A stretch of DNA of 64,000 nt from Mucilaginibacter gracilis (GCF_003633615.1 NZ_RBKU01000001.1:3286001-3350000), one strand, 5' to 3'. Shown: positions 9,124-18,794, numbered from the stretch's first letter. Notes: generated from the sequence alone by a model not told the origin. Numbers and translations are program-made.

Positions 9124-9681
9124 ATGAATATAAAGCAACTTACTATGTTTAATCATAAAAAAATAATTGTAACCGTATGTTTAACCGCTACGGTTGTTTT
9201 TGCAGCAACGGCATCGATGCAAACAACTGAGCCGGAAAAGCCTGAATGGAAAAACTTAAAGGTTTTGCCAAAAAAAATAAGTAAACAAGACCTGGATAAG
9301 GTAATGGACGATTGGAGGGATGCACTTGGTGTGAGATGTGGTTTTTGCCACGCCCGTAATGCCGAAACTAACAAAAATGATTTTGCGAGTGATGCCAAGC
9401 CCGAAAAGGAAGCCGCCCGTAAAATGATGACCATGACGGCCAAAATTAACAGCAAATACTTTAAGGCCGATAAAGACGATAAAACGATGACGGCTGCCAT
9501 TACCTGCTATGTTTGCCACCATGGTACCGCACACCCCGAAAGTATAGCACCGCCGCGTCCGCCAAGGGCACCAGGTCAGGGTCAAAAGCCGCAGGCTGCT
9601 CCGGCTGGTTCAACACCACCGGCACCACCAGCAGGCAGTGTGCCAACATCGCCTGTAACAACAACGCCACCTGCAAAATAA
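9124..9681 (+). CDS. Exported di-haem c-type cytochrome
   Basis: A signal peptide or anchor (IIVTVCLTATVVFAATAS) precedes two haem-attachment motifs, CGFCH at residues 72-76 and CYVCH at 128-132. The intervening sequence resembles the photosynthetic reaction-centre cytochrome c (PRC_CytC) fold that is common in non-phototrophic Bacteroidota, where it serves periplasmic electron transfer. Residues from about 141 to the end are an unusual Pro/Ala-rich tail (PPAPPAGS repeats), probably a flexible linker. Start may be ATG 9124 or 9145. An intrinsic terminator follows at 9816. Confidence 0.8.
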   Translation: MNIKQLTMFNHKKIIVTVCLTATVVFAATASMQTTEPEKPEWKNLKVLPKKISKQDLDKVMDDWRDALGVRCGFCHARNAETNKNDFASDAKPEKEAARKMMTMTAKINSKYFKADKDDKTMTAAITCYVCHHGTAHPESIAPPRPPRAPGQGQKPQAAPAGSTPPAPPAGSVPTSPVTTTPPAK

Positions 9682-9815
9682 TTTTAAATGCTTACTGCAT
9701 AAATGGTTGTGCGTAATGCTTAATTTAAATGATGTGGTGCCGGTTTAATTATTAATAAATGAGTTGATAATGAATGGCCCCGCAGTTTATAGCAAACAAG
9801 GCAATAGTTAAAAAC

Positions 9816-9850
9816 AAGCCCTCCCACTAAGGTGAAGGGCTTTTTTTATT
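9816..9850 (+). terminator. Intrinsic terminator after the cytochrome gene
   Basis: A 7-bp stem AAGCCCT/AGGGCTT (9816-9822 and 9836-9842) is followed by a run of T. It lies 135 bp after the cytochrome stop; it may also serve the convergent permease gene on the other strand. Confidence 0.7.
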
Positions 9851-9912
9851 TTAAAGAGGGGGACTTTAACAATAATTGTTTATGGTATTATGCCCAAATA
9901 GGCCGTGTGCTA

Positions 9913-10854
9913 TCACCATTTTGCTAAAACCAAATACCATACGCCCGTTGTTATTAGCGAAAGGATAATGCCGATACCGATGATGAGGTTTGAGAGTTTA
10001 GGGTTTAGTCCGTATTCGTCGGCAATAACGCCGGAGGTGAGCAGGGTTGGCATTGCGGCCTCAAAAATACTAATCTGCGGTATGATGCCCTTAAATTGCA
10101 AGAGCCAAAACAACAACATCACTACCGCAGGTGCAATAAAAAGTTTGTAAAGCAAGGTGCTAAAAATTGGCTTCAATTGTTGCAGCCAGCCGTCAAAACG
10201 TAGTTGCAGGCCAATGCTGAACAGTGCTAATGGGGCAACCGTGCTCCCTAATTTATCAAACAAAGGGCTAAGTACATCAATATTTATTAAATGCGGTATG
10301 GTAAGTGCCGCCACGCAACCTAAAAACGGTGGAAAACGCAACACTCTTTTTAATACAATACCCGCCGATAGCGGATGTTTTTTTGATGAATTAATGGCAA
10401 CTACAACACCCACGGTTGACAGTAAAAAGAAAGTAACCTGATCGCAAATAATTGCGGTACTTAAATATTGCTCGCCAAAATAGGCTGCTATAAGTGGGAA
10501 ACCAACAAAAGATGTATTGGCCAAGCCGCTGGTTAGGCGCAAGGCTCCTTCGGTACCATCGGTTACGGAAGTGGCTTTTTTGTACACTTTTACGTAGCAC
10601 CAGCCGCCCAGCCACACTACTATAGGTGCCAATACAGGTGCCAGCAAATTAGAGCTCCACACTATGTGCGGCAAATACTTAAAACTTACGGCGGGTAAAC
10701 CTAAATAAATTATCCAGGCGTTAATACCCCGGTGTGCATCGGCAGGTAGGGTTTTACTTCGCCTGAAAAGTAACCCAGCAGCCATGCAAACAAAAATGAG
10801 TAGAAAGTTAACCATTGCTGATGTAAAATAAGCAAAAGAAACGGTTTTAAGCAA
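9913..10854 (-). CDS. AEC-family (auxin efflux carrier) permease
   Basis: A 313-residue inner-membrane protein with about ten hydrophobic helices, in two five-helix halves, matching the Auxin Efflux Carrier family (PF03547). Family landmarks include the N-terminal LLIFVCMAAGLLFRR, the unwound-helix region ANTSFVGFPLI in the first half, and the C-terminal region around EAAMPTLLTSGVIADEYG in the second. Bacterial members are thought to move small organic acids or amino acids, but the substrate cannot be read from sequence. It stands alone, converging on the cytochrome gene. Confidence 0.85.
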   Translation of the reverse strand: MLKTVSFAYFTSAMVNFLLIFVCMAAGLLFRRSKTLPADAHRGINAWIIYLGLPAVSFKYLPHIVWSSNLLAPVLAPIVVWLGGWCYVKVYKKATSVTDGTEGALRLTSGLANTSFVGFPLIAAYFGEQYLSTAIICDQVTFFLLSTVGVVVAINSSKKHPLSAGIVLKRVLRFPPFLGCVAALTIPHLINIDVLSPLFDKLGSTVAPLALFSIGLQLRFDGWLQQLKPIFSTLLYKLFIAPAVVMLLFWLLQFKGIIPQISIFEAAMPTLLTSGVIADEYGLNPKLSNLIIGIGIILSLITTGVWYLVLAKW

Positions 10855-10997
10855 GCTTTATACAGATGTACGTACTTGTTGTAACGGCTAATTTATGCTT
10901 TAGAAGAAAAAAAATCTTACAATTTCCCCCCTTGCTGGGTTATTGTGGTTATTAAAACTATGAAATAGAATGTAGGGAAGCTACTTTTGCAAATAGC

Positions 10998-12152
10998 TTA
11001 TTTATCCGGGCTATTGGGGTTACCGGTTTTGCTGTCTATCTGCTTTACTTCGCCATCGGTGGGTGCTTTTTTGCCGCCATGGGTAACCCAACGGTTTAAT
11101 GGCAAACTTTGCGGGTGGTTTTGGGCGATGAACTTTACCAGCCCTTCGCGGATGTAACAACGGAGATCGAAAGCTTTGGAGGAGTTGCTTGCGCTTACCA
11201 GGGCGCGTAGTTCTAAAGTATGCTCTTTGGCATCGGTTACCTGTAGCACTTGTACGCGTTTATCCCACAAAGGTGATAGGTTAAGCAAGCGCGTAAATTC
11301 GTCGCGAAGCTCATCTACGGGGTATGTATAATCTACATAAACAAAAACGGTTCCGAGTATTTCGGCAGTACTGCGGGTCCAGTTTTGGAATGGCTTTTCG
11401 ATAAAGTAATTAATGGGCAGGATAAGGCGGCGCTGATCCCAAATGTTAAGTACCACGTAGGTTAGGGTTATCTCCTCAACGCGGCCCCACTCGCCTTCAA
11501 CCACCAGCACATCGTCTATCCGGATGGGTTGTGTAAAGGCTATCTGGAAACCGGCCAGCAAATTCCCCAGTGACTTTTGCGCCGCAAAACCAATAATAAT
11601 ACCGCTTATACCCACGCCGGTAAGCAGGCCCGCTCCAATTTTACGTACATTATCAAAACTGAGTAGTATAATTGAAAGGCTGATAAGTACAATAAGCGCG
11701 ATGATGATTTTGCGGATAAACTGCAATTGGGTGCGTATTTTACGCTCTTTAAGGTTATCTTCTTTACTAAGGTCGTAATTAAAATATACAAAGTCTTCGA
11801 GCACCTTAATGGCATTGATAAGCAGGTTGGCAAAGGATATGATGAGCAAGATGCCTAAAATGCGATCGAGCGGGTCGAGATAACCTTTGCTCAATTGCAT
11901 AATGGGAGTCATGAGGTTTAGGGTGAACAATGGCACAAAATAATCTAGCGGCCCACCCAAGTGCGTAAGCAGCGATTTGAATAACGAATAGCCAGATACG
12001 TTTTTATAGTGCTTTAACAGTGTAGTAATAACGAATTTGAGCACCATGCCGATAATGATGGCTGCTGCGAAAACAATGAGGTTCCAGGCCCAGTCGGGCA
12101 TTTGGTTAGATAAGGAGGCTATCTGCTGTTTCATGTTTATTGATAACAGCAT
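10998..12152 (-). CDS. MscS-family mechanosensitive channel
   Basis: Four to five N-terminal helices lead into the MscS pore helix and beta domain: LLTGVGISGIIIGFAAQKSLGNLLAG followed by FTQPIRIDDVLVVEG and WGRVEEI. The C-terminal vestibule domain ends in a charged Lys/Asp-rich tail. Such channels open on membrane tension and release solutes during hypo-osmotic shock. At 384 residues it is somewhat longer than E. coli MscS, mainly at the N-terminus. An ATG at about 12137 (MKQQIASL) is an alternative start. Single gene. Confidence 0.9.
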   Translation of the reverse strand: MLLSINMKQQIASLSNQMPDWAWNLIVFAAAIIIGMVLKFVITTLLKHYKNVSGYSLFKSLLTHLGGPLDYFVPLFTLNLMTPIMQLSKGYLDPLDRILGILLIISFANLLINAIKVLEDFVYFNYDLSKEDNLKERKIRTQLQFIRKIIIALIVLISLSIILLSFDNVRKIGAGLLTGVGISGIIIGFAAQKSLGNLLAGFQIAFTQPIRIDDVLVVEGEWGRVEEITLTYVVLNIWDQRRLILPINYFIEKPFQNWTRSTAEILGTVFVYVDYTYPVDELRDEFTRLLNLSPLWDKRVQVLQVTDAKEHTLELRALVSASNSSKAFDLRCYIREGLVKFIAQNHPQSLPLNRWVTHGGKKAPTDGEVKQIDSKTGNPNSPDK

Positions 12153-12318
12153 TTTAAACTAATTGTTGGCTTTGAGAAGGCAGATTACAGATAATTACCC
12201 GTATTTAATCTTTTCGCCCAACGGCAAATAATTTGTCAAAATATTGCACAATACCTTACCGAAACCCTTTTCCTGATATAGAAAAGGGGCTTATTTAACA
12301 CGAATATATTTGGAAGTA

Positions 12319-12345
12319 AACACCATGCCTCGGGAGCATGGTGTT
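12319..12345 (-). terminator. Hairpin downstream of the ammonium transporter gene
   Basis: A perfect 10-bp stem AACACCATGC/GCATGGTGTT with a 7-base loop lies 31 bp after the amt stop on the minus strand. The T-run after it is weak, so termination may rely on the hairpin alone. Confidence 0.5.
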
Positions 12346-12375
12346 ACTCACTAAATCAAACTAAACTAAACCAGG

Positions 12376-13683
12376 TCAGAGCTCTTCGCCGTGCTGACTC
12401 AAGTCAAGACCTATCACTTCTTCTTCACTGGTTACCCTTAACGGACTAATCATGTCGGTAACTTTAAGTAGCAATAGCGAGCCAAAAAAGGCAAATGCCG
12501 ATACCGCTACCAACGCAATCATGTGTACCACAAACAGGTGTGTTTCGCCATAATACAGGCCATTGCCGGTTGTATTGCCGCTATTAACGTTGGTATTAGC
12601 AAATACGCCTGTTAGTACCATACCAACCATACCGCCAACTCCGTGGCACGGAAAAACGTCCAGCGTATCGTCAATAGAGGTGCGTGAGCGCCACATTACA
12701 ACCAGGTTACTTATTACAGCGGCAACAATACCTATAATTAGCGCGTGCGATATGGTAACAAAACCCGCAGCCGGGGTAATAGCAACCAGGCCCACAACTG
12801 CGCCAATACAGGCGTTCATGGCCGATGGTTTTTTACCTAAAAGTATATCAAAAAATATCCACGACATTGCCGCCGCAGCCGATGCTGTTGTGGTTGTTGC
12901 CAAAGCGGTAGCCGCCAATGCACCCGAACCTAATGCCGAACCTGCGTTAAAACCAAACCAACCAAACCATAGTAAACCTGTGCCTAATATTACGTAGCTG
13001 ATACGTGCCGGAGAATGTACCGGAGCGTTACGTTGCTTTAAATATAATGCCGAAGCCAAAGCCGCCCAACCGGCAGACATGTGTACAACCGTTCCGCCGG
13101 CAAAATCAAGTACGCCCAATTTAAAAAATACGCCATCGGGGTGCCAGGTTGCGTGGGCAAGCGGCGCGTAAATAACAATCATAAAGAGGCAAATAAAAAT
13201 GAGGTACGAGTTAAAGCGGATACGTTCGGCAAATGCGCCTGTAATTAACGCCGGGGTTATTACCGCAAATTTAAGCTGGAACATGGCAAAAAGTACCAAA
13301 GGTACGGTTGGTGCAAGTTTCCATGTAGCGTTGCCAAGCATGCCCTTCATCATAAAAAATGTACGCGGGTCGCCAATAAAGCCGTGTATCGAATCGCCAA
13401 AGGCAAGGCTAAAGCCAAATATTACCCACAATACAGTAATTACACCCATACATACAAAGCTTTGCAGCATGGTTGATAGTACATTTTTTTTGTTTACCAT
13501 GCCGCCATAAAAAAAGGCAAGGCCAGGCGTCATAATAAGTACAAGGGCTGTTGAGGTTAACAACCAGGCGGTGTCGCCGGTATCTATTTTACTGTTGGCA
13601 ACCGTAACGGTTTCAACCGATGGAAATATAAGGGCAAGTATTACTACAATAACAAGCAGCGCAAAAGGTATTATCTTTTTCAT
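12376..13683 (-). CDS. amtB: Ammonium transporter (Amt family)
   Basis: A 435-residue inner-membrane ammonium channel. After a hydrophobic leader the AmtB helices follow: DTAWLLTSTALVLIMTPGLAFFYGG (helix 1), the twin pore histidines in FAGGTVVHMSAGWAAL and CHGVGGMVGMVLTG, and WFGFNAGSALG. No P-II regulator gene (glnB/glnK) lies next to it, unlike many bacteria where the two are adjacent, so nitrogen control must come from elsewhere. The two residues ahead of the N-terminal helix (KIIPFALL) look like a cleavable signal peptide, as usual for Amt proteins of this phylum. Confidence 0.95.
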   Translation of the reverse strand: MKKIIPFALLVIVVILALIFPSVETVTVANSKIDTGDTAWLLTSTALVLIMTPGLAFFYGGMVNKKNVLSTMLQSFVCMGVITVLWVIFGFSLAFGDSIHGFIGDPRTFFMMKGMLGNATWKLAPTVPLVLFAMFQLKFAVITPALITGAFAERIRFNSYLIFICLFMIVIYAPLAHATWHPDGVFFKLGVLDFAGGTVVHMSAGWAALASALYLKQRNAPVHSPARISYVILGTGLLWFGWFGFNAGSALGSGALAATALATTTTASAAAAMSWIFFDILLGKKPSAMNACIGAVVGLVAITPAAGFVTISHALIIGIVAAVISNLVVMWRSRTSIDDTLDVFPCHGVGGMVGMVLTGVFANTNVNSGNTTGNGLYYGETHLFVVHMIALVAVSAFAFFGSLLLLKVTDMISPLRVTSEEEVIGLDLSQHGEEL

Positions 13684-13855
13684 GATAAGGAGTTTCTGTA
13701 AGATTTGATTTGGTTAAACACACCATAACATACTTTTAACCGGGGTGATTACATCCGGAAGTAGGCTATGATAAATTGTATTGAACGCTTGGTGCATTAA
13801 AACAATACAGCAAGGCATATTCAAGTACGGTAAAAAAATGCGGGCTTACAGCCGT

Positions 13856-14218
13856 TTACCAAAAGGCATGGAAAGGAAAGAGTACAAGCTTGCGGAAGCG
13901 CGAAAAACTGAGTTGGCTGCTTCGCGAAATGTATTTTAAGCAGCTAACGCTTGCAAAAACTATTTGGTTAAAATCTGCCGACTGCTTAATAACATGGGTG
14001 TGCCGGTAATTTTGTTGGGTTAAATGCGCGGCGCTGTTTTGCCCCAGTAGCAAATCGATAGTGCTTCGCTGCCGGCTTTTTGATACCGAAGTTGTATTTG
14101 CAGGTTTATAAGTATGTTTGGCATAGGCTACGCGATGCAAATCAACCGTTGTGCTATGCGCGCTAAGGCTAATTGCGAGTATAAAAAAGAAAGTAGACTT
14201 AAAAAATCTGCTAAACAT
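13856..14218 (-). CDS. Small secreted hypothetical protein
   Basis: 120 residues starting with a signal peptide (MFSRFFKSTFFFILAISLSAHS) and continuing as a Ser/Thr/Arg/His-rich region without any recognised motif. It lies upstream of amtB on the same strand but 170 bp away. The composition gives only modest support for a real gene. Confidence 0.4.
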   Translation of the reverse strand: MFSRFFKSTFFFILAISLSAHSTTVDLHRVAYAKHTYKPANTTSVSKSRQRSTIDLLLGQNSAAHLTQQNYRHTHVIKQSADFNQIVFASVSCLKYISRSSQLSFSRFRKLVLFPFHAFW

Positions 14219-14423
14219 GCCTAAAATTAGTAATTATTTCAATAATTGCTATAAAAAATATCAATTTACTTCCGTTTTTGATGTAAAAGTGTAAAACGTT
14301 GTATTTTTTGATGATTTATTATGATGAAAATATAAAATTTAGCTCAAAATAGTTGTAAAAACATAGTTGAGATTGAATGTTTTATACTTGATAAAGTAAT
14401 TGTAGGTTTACTCTGAATATATA

Positions 14424-15023
14424 ATGGAACAATTAAGCTTTTTTGATACCGAGGATAATTTGCCGCAAGATATTCTGGAATATAAACCCAATTTTTTTGA
14501 TGCTAACGAAAGCAGGCAGATATTTAAAACATTACTGGAGCAAACTCCCTGGAAACAGGAGTCGCAATATATGTATGGCCGAGAAGTGAAAACGCCGAGG
14601 CTTACGGCCTGGTACGGCGACGAAAGTAGTTATTACAAGTTTTCCGGTCAGCAATTTATACCACTCAAGTGGACCGATCAATTGTTGAATATTAAGTTAA
14701 AGATAGAACCCGCCGCCGGGGTATTGTTTAACAGTGTTTTATTGAATTACTACCGTGATAATAATGATTCTGTGGCTTGGCATAGTGATGATGAACCAGA
14801 ATTAGGCATTAATCCTTTAATAGCCTCAGTAAATTTTGGCCAAACGCGCCGCTTTGATGTGCGGCATAAAGCAAACCACAAGCAAAAATATTCTGTTAAC
14901 CTCGAAAACGGTTCGCTGTTGCTTATGAAAGGCGACGTGCAACATCAATGGGAGCATCAGGTTCCAAAATCGGCCAAAGTGCTTAAAGGCCGAATTAATT
15001 TAACTTTTCGCACCATAATATAG
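14424..15023 (+). CDS. alkB: AlkB-like 2-oxoglutarate/Fe(II) dioxygenase
   Basis: Repairs alkylated bases in DNA or RNA by oxidative demethylation. The iron ligands are H120 and D122 in VAWHSDDEPELG and H178 in HQWEHQVPK; R190 and R196 (KGRINLTFR) bind 2-oxoglutarate. LLNYYRDNNDSVAWHSD and IASVNFGQTRRFDVRHK are typical of the AlkB-homologue 2/3 group. The 199-residue length is normal. Single gene. Confidence 0.92.
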   Translation: MEQLSFFDTEDNLPQDILEYKPNFFDANESRQIFKTLLEQTPWKQESQYMYGREVKTPRLTAWYGDESSYYKFSGQQFIPLKWTDQLLNIKLKIEPAAGVLFNSVLLNYYRDNNDSVAWHSDDEPELGINPLIASVNFGQTRRFDVRHKANHKQKYSVNLENGSLLLMKGDVQHQWEHQVPKSAKVLKGRINLTFRTII

Positions 15024-15132
15024 CTTATCAGCGAAAGGAATATCAAAACACACATTATCGTATCGATAACTATAGCAGATAATCAAAACCTATTCTGCAA
15101 ACCCGCTGTTTAAATAGCACAATAAACATGCT

Positions 15133-16182
15133 ATGAAAGATATTGCCCGTCGCTTTACTCAAAATCCTTTGCTTTCGCCTGCCGATTTGGTGCCCAGTTT
15201 AGCAGGTTTAAAAGTAGCCTGCCTGTTAAATCCCGGTGTATTTAGGTTTGATAATAAAATATGGCTGCTGGTGCGTGTGGCCGAAAGGCCCGAACAAAGC
15301 GAGGTATTTATATCGTTCCCAATATTGACCGAAAGCGGTACAACCGAAATTATGGAAATAGCACTTGATGACGCCGATTTGATAGCCACCGATGCCCGGG
15401 TTGTTAAATATAAAGGGGTGGATTATTTAACAACACTATCGCACCTGCGTTTGCTTTGCAGCGATGATGGTATTAAATTTTACGAGCCCGATAATTACCC
15501 GGCCTTGTACGGAGCAGGCGCATTGCAAACTTTTGGTATTGAAGATTGCCGGGTTACCTTGTTAGAAGGTACTTATTACCTCACCTTTACCGCAGTATCG
15601 GCCAGTGGTGTAGGGGTGGGGCTGCGCACCACTAAAAATTGGCAACATTTTGAACAGCACGGCATGATACTACCACCTCATAATAAAGACTGCGCCATTT
15701 TTGAAGAAAAAGTGAACGGTATGTTTTATGCCTTGCACCGGCCCAGCAGTGTTGATATTGGCGGTAATTACATTTGGCTTGCACAATCGCCTGACGGGCT
15801 GCATTGGGGAAACCACAAATGCATTGTAAAAACCCGTGCCAATAGCTGGGATAATGCCCGCGTAGGGGCTGGTGCATCCCCAATAAAAACAGAAAAGGGA
15901 TGGCTCGAAATTTACCACGGGGCTAATTACCAGCACCAATATTGTTTAGGAGCTTTTTTGCTTGATATTAACGATCCGTCGAAAGTAATAGCACGCACTG
16001 TTGACCCTATTATGGTACCCACCGAAACTTACGAATTAACAGGCTTTTTTGGCGAAGTAGTATTTACCAACGGCCATGTTATTGATGGCGATACCATTAC
16101 TATATATTATGGCGCAGCAGATGAATTTGTTTGCGGAGCTACTTTTTCGTTGAGAGAAATATTTGGGGCTTTAGGTGTTTAA
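15133..16182 (+). CDS. GH130-family glycoside phosphorylase/hydrolase
   Basis: A five-bladed propeller enzyme of glycoside hydrolase family 130, most of which phosphorolyse beta-mannosides such as mannosyl-N-acetylglucosamine or mannooligosaccharides. Landmarks: LLVRVAERPE near the N-terminus, GIEDCRVTLLEGTYYLTFTA holding the conserved Asp proton donor, HNKDCAIFEEK, YALHRPS and VGAGASPIKTEKGWLEIYHG. No signal peptide, so it acts in the cytoplasm. No sugar transporter or other glycosidase lies beside it. Substrate cannot be fixed from sequence. Confidence 0.85.
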   Translation: MKDIARRFTQNPLLSPADLVPSLAGLKVACLLNPGVFRFDNKIWLLVRVAERPEQSEVFISFPILTESGTTEIMEIALDDADLIATDARVVKYKGVDYLTTLSHLRLLCSDDGIKFYEPDNYPALYGAGALQTFGIEDCRVTLLEGTYYLTFTAVSASGVGVGLRTTKNWQHFEQHGMILPPHNKDCAIFEEKVNGMFYALHRPSSVDIGGNYIWLAQSPDGLHWGNHKCIVKTRANSWDNARVGAGASPIKTEKGWLEIYHGANYQHQYCLGAFLLDINDPSKVIARTVDPIMVPTETYELTGFFGEVVFTNGHVIDGDTITIYYGAADEFVCGATFSLREIFGALGV

Positions 16183-16318
16183 TTGCCGCATAAATTTACT
16201 TAGCTAATAAGCGAACATAATAGTTAATGGCTTGTTTGTTCTATACAGCCGGAGTTAAATTTCTGCAATAAATTGTTAAAAGCCAAGTAATGAAAAGTTA
16301 AAATTAAGGGGCAAAAAA

Positions 16319-16507
16319 ATGGAAGACGAAAAAAAACAATATCACTTTGTTAATAGCCAAACCGGCTATGTAATTGCATATCTATCCATACCTGTTGATA
16401 CCTACCCAGAAGCACTCACCGTGATGCTGGAAAAAAGAAGAAAAGAACTGGCAGTTCAACATGGTATATATGTGGAAACCATTTATTGGGAAGAAAAAAA
16501 GCTATAA
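16319..16507 (+). CDS. Small conserved-looking hypothetical protein
   Basis: 62 residues, highly charged, starting MEDEKKQYHF and ending EEKKL. No membrane helix or motif. Its TAA stop at 16505-16507 forms the last bases of the TATAA target duplication of the adjacent IS982 element, so the protein is unchanged by the insertion. Before the insertion its stop overlapped the stop of the convergent Nramp-like gene. Confidence 0.55.
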   Translation: MEDEKKQYHFVNSQTGYVIAYLSIPVDTYPEALTVMLEKRRKELAVQHGIYVETIYWEEKKL

Positions 16508-17514
16508 ACCTGAGTTCGATTAATCAGAAAGCAAGAATTTGATTAGATCGATTTTGTTGGTAGGATATGGAAGGTTTTTTAGGGAGAAATGAGTAAGCGA
16601 TCAATCCGGATACGATATTAGTGATAAGTTAGTAAAAGAGCGGTGTCTTGAATGTTCGACCTGGCAGATGTTTTTGAGTTCATCATTAACAGTCTCTATG
16701 ACCGATCTCTTGCGGAGCATGATTTTGTCGTTCATGGTCATCAGGCTGTTTTTCATATTGTTACGGATATTGGTTATGAGGTGTATATCACCAACAAACA
16801 ATATTTTGGTCAGTTTTTCTGATATATAGCCTTTGTCGGCAAACAGTTTGCCAAAAACAGCTTTCAGGAAAGCTTCGTTTTTAAGTGGTTCCCGGTCATC
16901 TACGTTGGCCTGTGTAATAGCGAAGTTGAGTATTTCACCCTTGTCGCTAAGGACGATATGGAGCTTAAAGCCATAAAACCAGCCCATGGTTGATTTGCCT
17001 ACTTCGGCAATGCCTTTAAATACCTTATTTCTTTTAATCCGTTTGGTATGGCATACCCTTATCGGTGTAGAATCAACGAACGAAATGCCAGTACATAAGC
17101 CTAAGCAGCAGGTTTTGAGAAAGATAGACATGGGCATCAGCACACTTTGGCTAAGTTCTACAAAGCGGTTGTAGGATACGGTGTTAGGAAACTCACGCTG
17201 CATGTGCCTTTGCAGATAGAAGATATAGAAGTGTTTAAAACACCGGAAGCCACTTAAATGAAAAAGCATACAAATGGATATGATCTCGCTTTTAGACATG
17301 GTTGGAGGGCGTTTAGATGGCTTACCTAACAGGAATGGCTGGGTAGTGGCATCAAAGTCCTTGCAAAACTCGTCAACAATACAAAAAATATCAGTAATTT
17401 TATCGTAGTCAATCATCTGGAAATGTATTTAAATATTTGAATGTCAGATACTTAAATATACTTACATTTCCTTTGATTGACAAATATTATCTCATTTATT
17501 AATCGAACTCAGGT
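16508..17514 (-). mobile_element. Complete IS982-family insertion sequence
   Basis: Ends are perfect 17-bp inverted repeats, ACCTGAGTTCGATTAAT at 16508-16524 and its complement at 17498-17514. The target duplication is TATAA at 16503-16507 and 17515-17519. A single transposase gene is read on the minus strand. The element is intact and probably recent. Confidence 0.92.
16601..17416 (-). CDS. IS982-family DDE transposase
   Basis: 271-residue transposase with the IS982 layout: helical N-terminus, catalytic Asp near 115 (FVDSTPIRVCH), second Asp near 194 (FADKGYIS) and Glu in RSVIETVNDELKN. MGWFYGFKLHIVLSDKGEI is the family's conserved strand region. Complete and uninterrupted. It shares only family-level similarity with the transposase at 57097-57978. 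Confidence 0.9.
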   Translation of the reverse strand: MIDYDKITDIFCIVDEFCKDFDATTQPFLLGKPSKRPPTMSKSEIISICMLFHLSGFRCFKHFYIFYLQRHMQREFPNTVSYNRFVELSQSVLMPMSIFLKTCCLGLCTGISFVDSTPIRVCHTKRIKRNKVFKGIAEVGKSTMGWFYGFKLHIVLSDKGEILNFAITQANVDDREPLKNEAFLKAVFGKLFADKGYISEKLTKILFVGDIHLITNIRNNMKNSLMTMNDKIMLRKRSVIETVNDELKNICQVEHSRHRSFTNLSLISYPD

Positions 17515-18794
17515 TATAAGGTAAAAAACATAGCTATCGCCGCAGAGCCCATTGCAATAAAGGTTACCCACAATAAAATTTTTGATAATAGTTTGCTTCG
17601 GTATTCGCCCATAATTTCCTGGTTGGCAGCAATCCGGGCAATCAAAAACAAAAGCGGCACTGCCGCTACACCGTTTAGTACGGCTGCGTAAACCAGGGCC
17701 TTTACGGGGTCTATCCCAATAAAATTAATTATAAGGCCAATAAGTGTAGCCACTATAATAACACCATAAAAGCCTTGCGCCTTTTTAATTTTATAGTTTA
17801 AGCTTGCCCGCCAGTTAAATGCTTCGGCAACGGCATAGGCCGCCGAACCCGATAGCACAGGTATAGCCAACATACCCAGGCCAATAATACCTATCGAAAA
17901 TATAAGTTTGGATATAAAACCCGCATGGGGGAAGGTGTGAACCAGCGGCTCTAATGCTTTTGCGGCGTCGGCAGCCGTTTTAATATCGTGTACGCCGCTA
18001 TTGTGCAATACGGTTGCGCCCACTACAATGATGCTCCAGGTGGCAAATTCGGAAAATATCATCCCAAAATTATTATCAAAACGCATTCTTTTAATATGTA
18101 GCCAGCTTGTTTTAACCTGGCCTTTGTTTTTTTGCTCTTCAACCTCTTGCGATGCCTCCCAAAAAAACATGTACGGCGAAATAGTAGTACCCAACACACC
18201 CGTAATGATAAATAAAAACGAAAACGAAAATTCAAAGTGCGGTATTACGCTTGCTTTTAAAATGGTTAGCCATGGCTGGTGTACAATAAAAAGCGTTAAT
18301 GGGTAAGCAAGCAAGGTTATAGCAAGCCATTTCAATATTTTAGAATATACCTTGTAGTTGGTATATATTTCGAGCAGTAAAATGATAATGGTGAAGGCAA
18401 AGGTGAGCAAAATAAAAGGCGCAGGTATAATTAATTGTGCAGCGGCGGCCATGGCACCTATATCGGCACCAATATTAATTATGTTTGCTATAACCACCAG
18501 GGCAACCACGCTATAAAGTACTGTGCGGCTATAATGCTTTTTTACCACTGCCGATATGCCCATGCCGGTAACCAGGCCTATCCGTGCGCAGGCCTCTTGT
18601 ACGGCGGTCATAAAAGGTAGCATATATAAGGCTGTCCATAATTGGCCGTAGCCAAATTGCGCGCCCGTTTGCGAATAAGTTGCAATACCCGACGGATCAT
18701 CGTCTGCCGCACCGGTAACCAAACCCGGCCCAAGTAAACTAAAAAACTTAACAAACTTGGTTTTGCTTTTAATAGGGGCTTTGTGTGGTTCCAT
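17514..18794 (-). CDS. Nramp-like divalent metal transporter
   Basis: 426 residues with eleven or so helices of the Nramp/SLC11 fold, an inner-membrane proton-coupled metal transporter family. The helix-1 motif, usually DPGN, reads DDDPSG here (LVTGAADDDPSGIATYS), and the helix-6 region reads MLAIPVLSGSAAYAVAEAF where classical Nramps carry an Ala-x-x-Met metal ligand. That places it in a divergent branch near Nramp-related magnesium or unknown-substrate transporters rather than classical MntH. Its stop TAA uses the last base of the adjacent IS; before insertion the stop would have been TAG at the same codon. Confidence 0.8.
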   Translation of the reverse strand: MEPHKAPIKSKTKFVKFFSLLGPGLVTGAADDDPSGIATYSQTGAQFGYGQLWTALYMLPFMTAVQEACARIGLVTGMGISAVVKKHYSRTVLYSVVALVVIANIINIGADIGAMAAAAQLIIPAPFILLTFAFTIIILLLEIYTNYKVYSKILKWLAITLLAYPLTLFIVHQPWLTILKASVIPHFEFSFSFLFIITGVLGTTISPYMFFWEASQEVEEQKNKGQVKTSWLHIKRMRFDNNFGMIFSEFATWSIIVVGATVLHNSGVHDIKTAADAAKALEPLVHTFPHAGFISKLIFSIGIIGLGMLAIPVLSGSAAYAVAEAFNWRASLNYKIKKAQGFYGVIIVATLIGLIINFIGIDPVKALVYAAVLNGVAAVPLLFLIARIAANQEIMGEYRSKLLSKILLWVTFIAMGSAAIAMFFTL

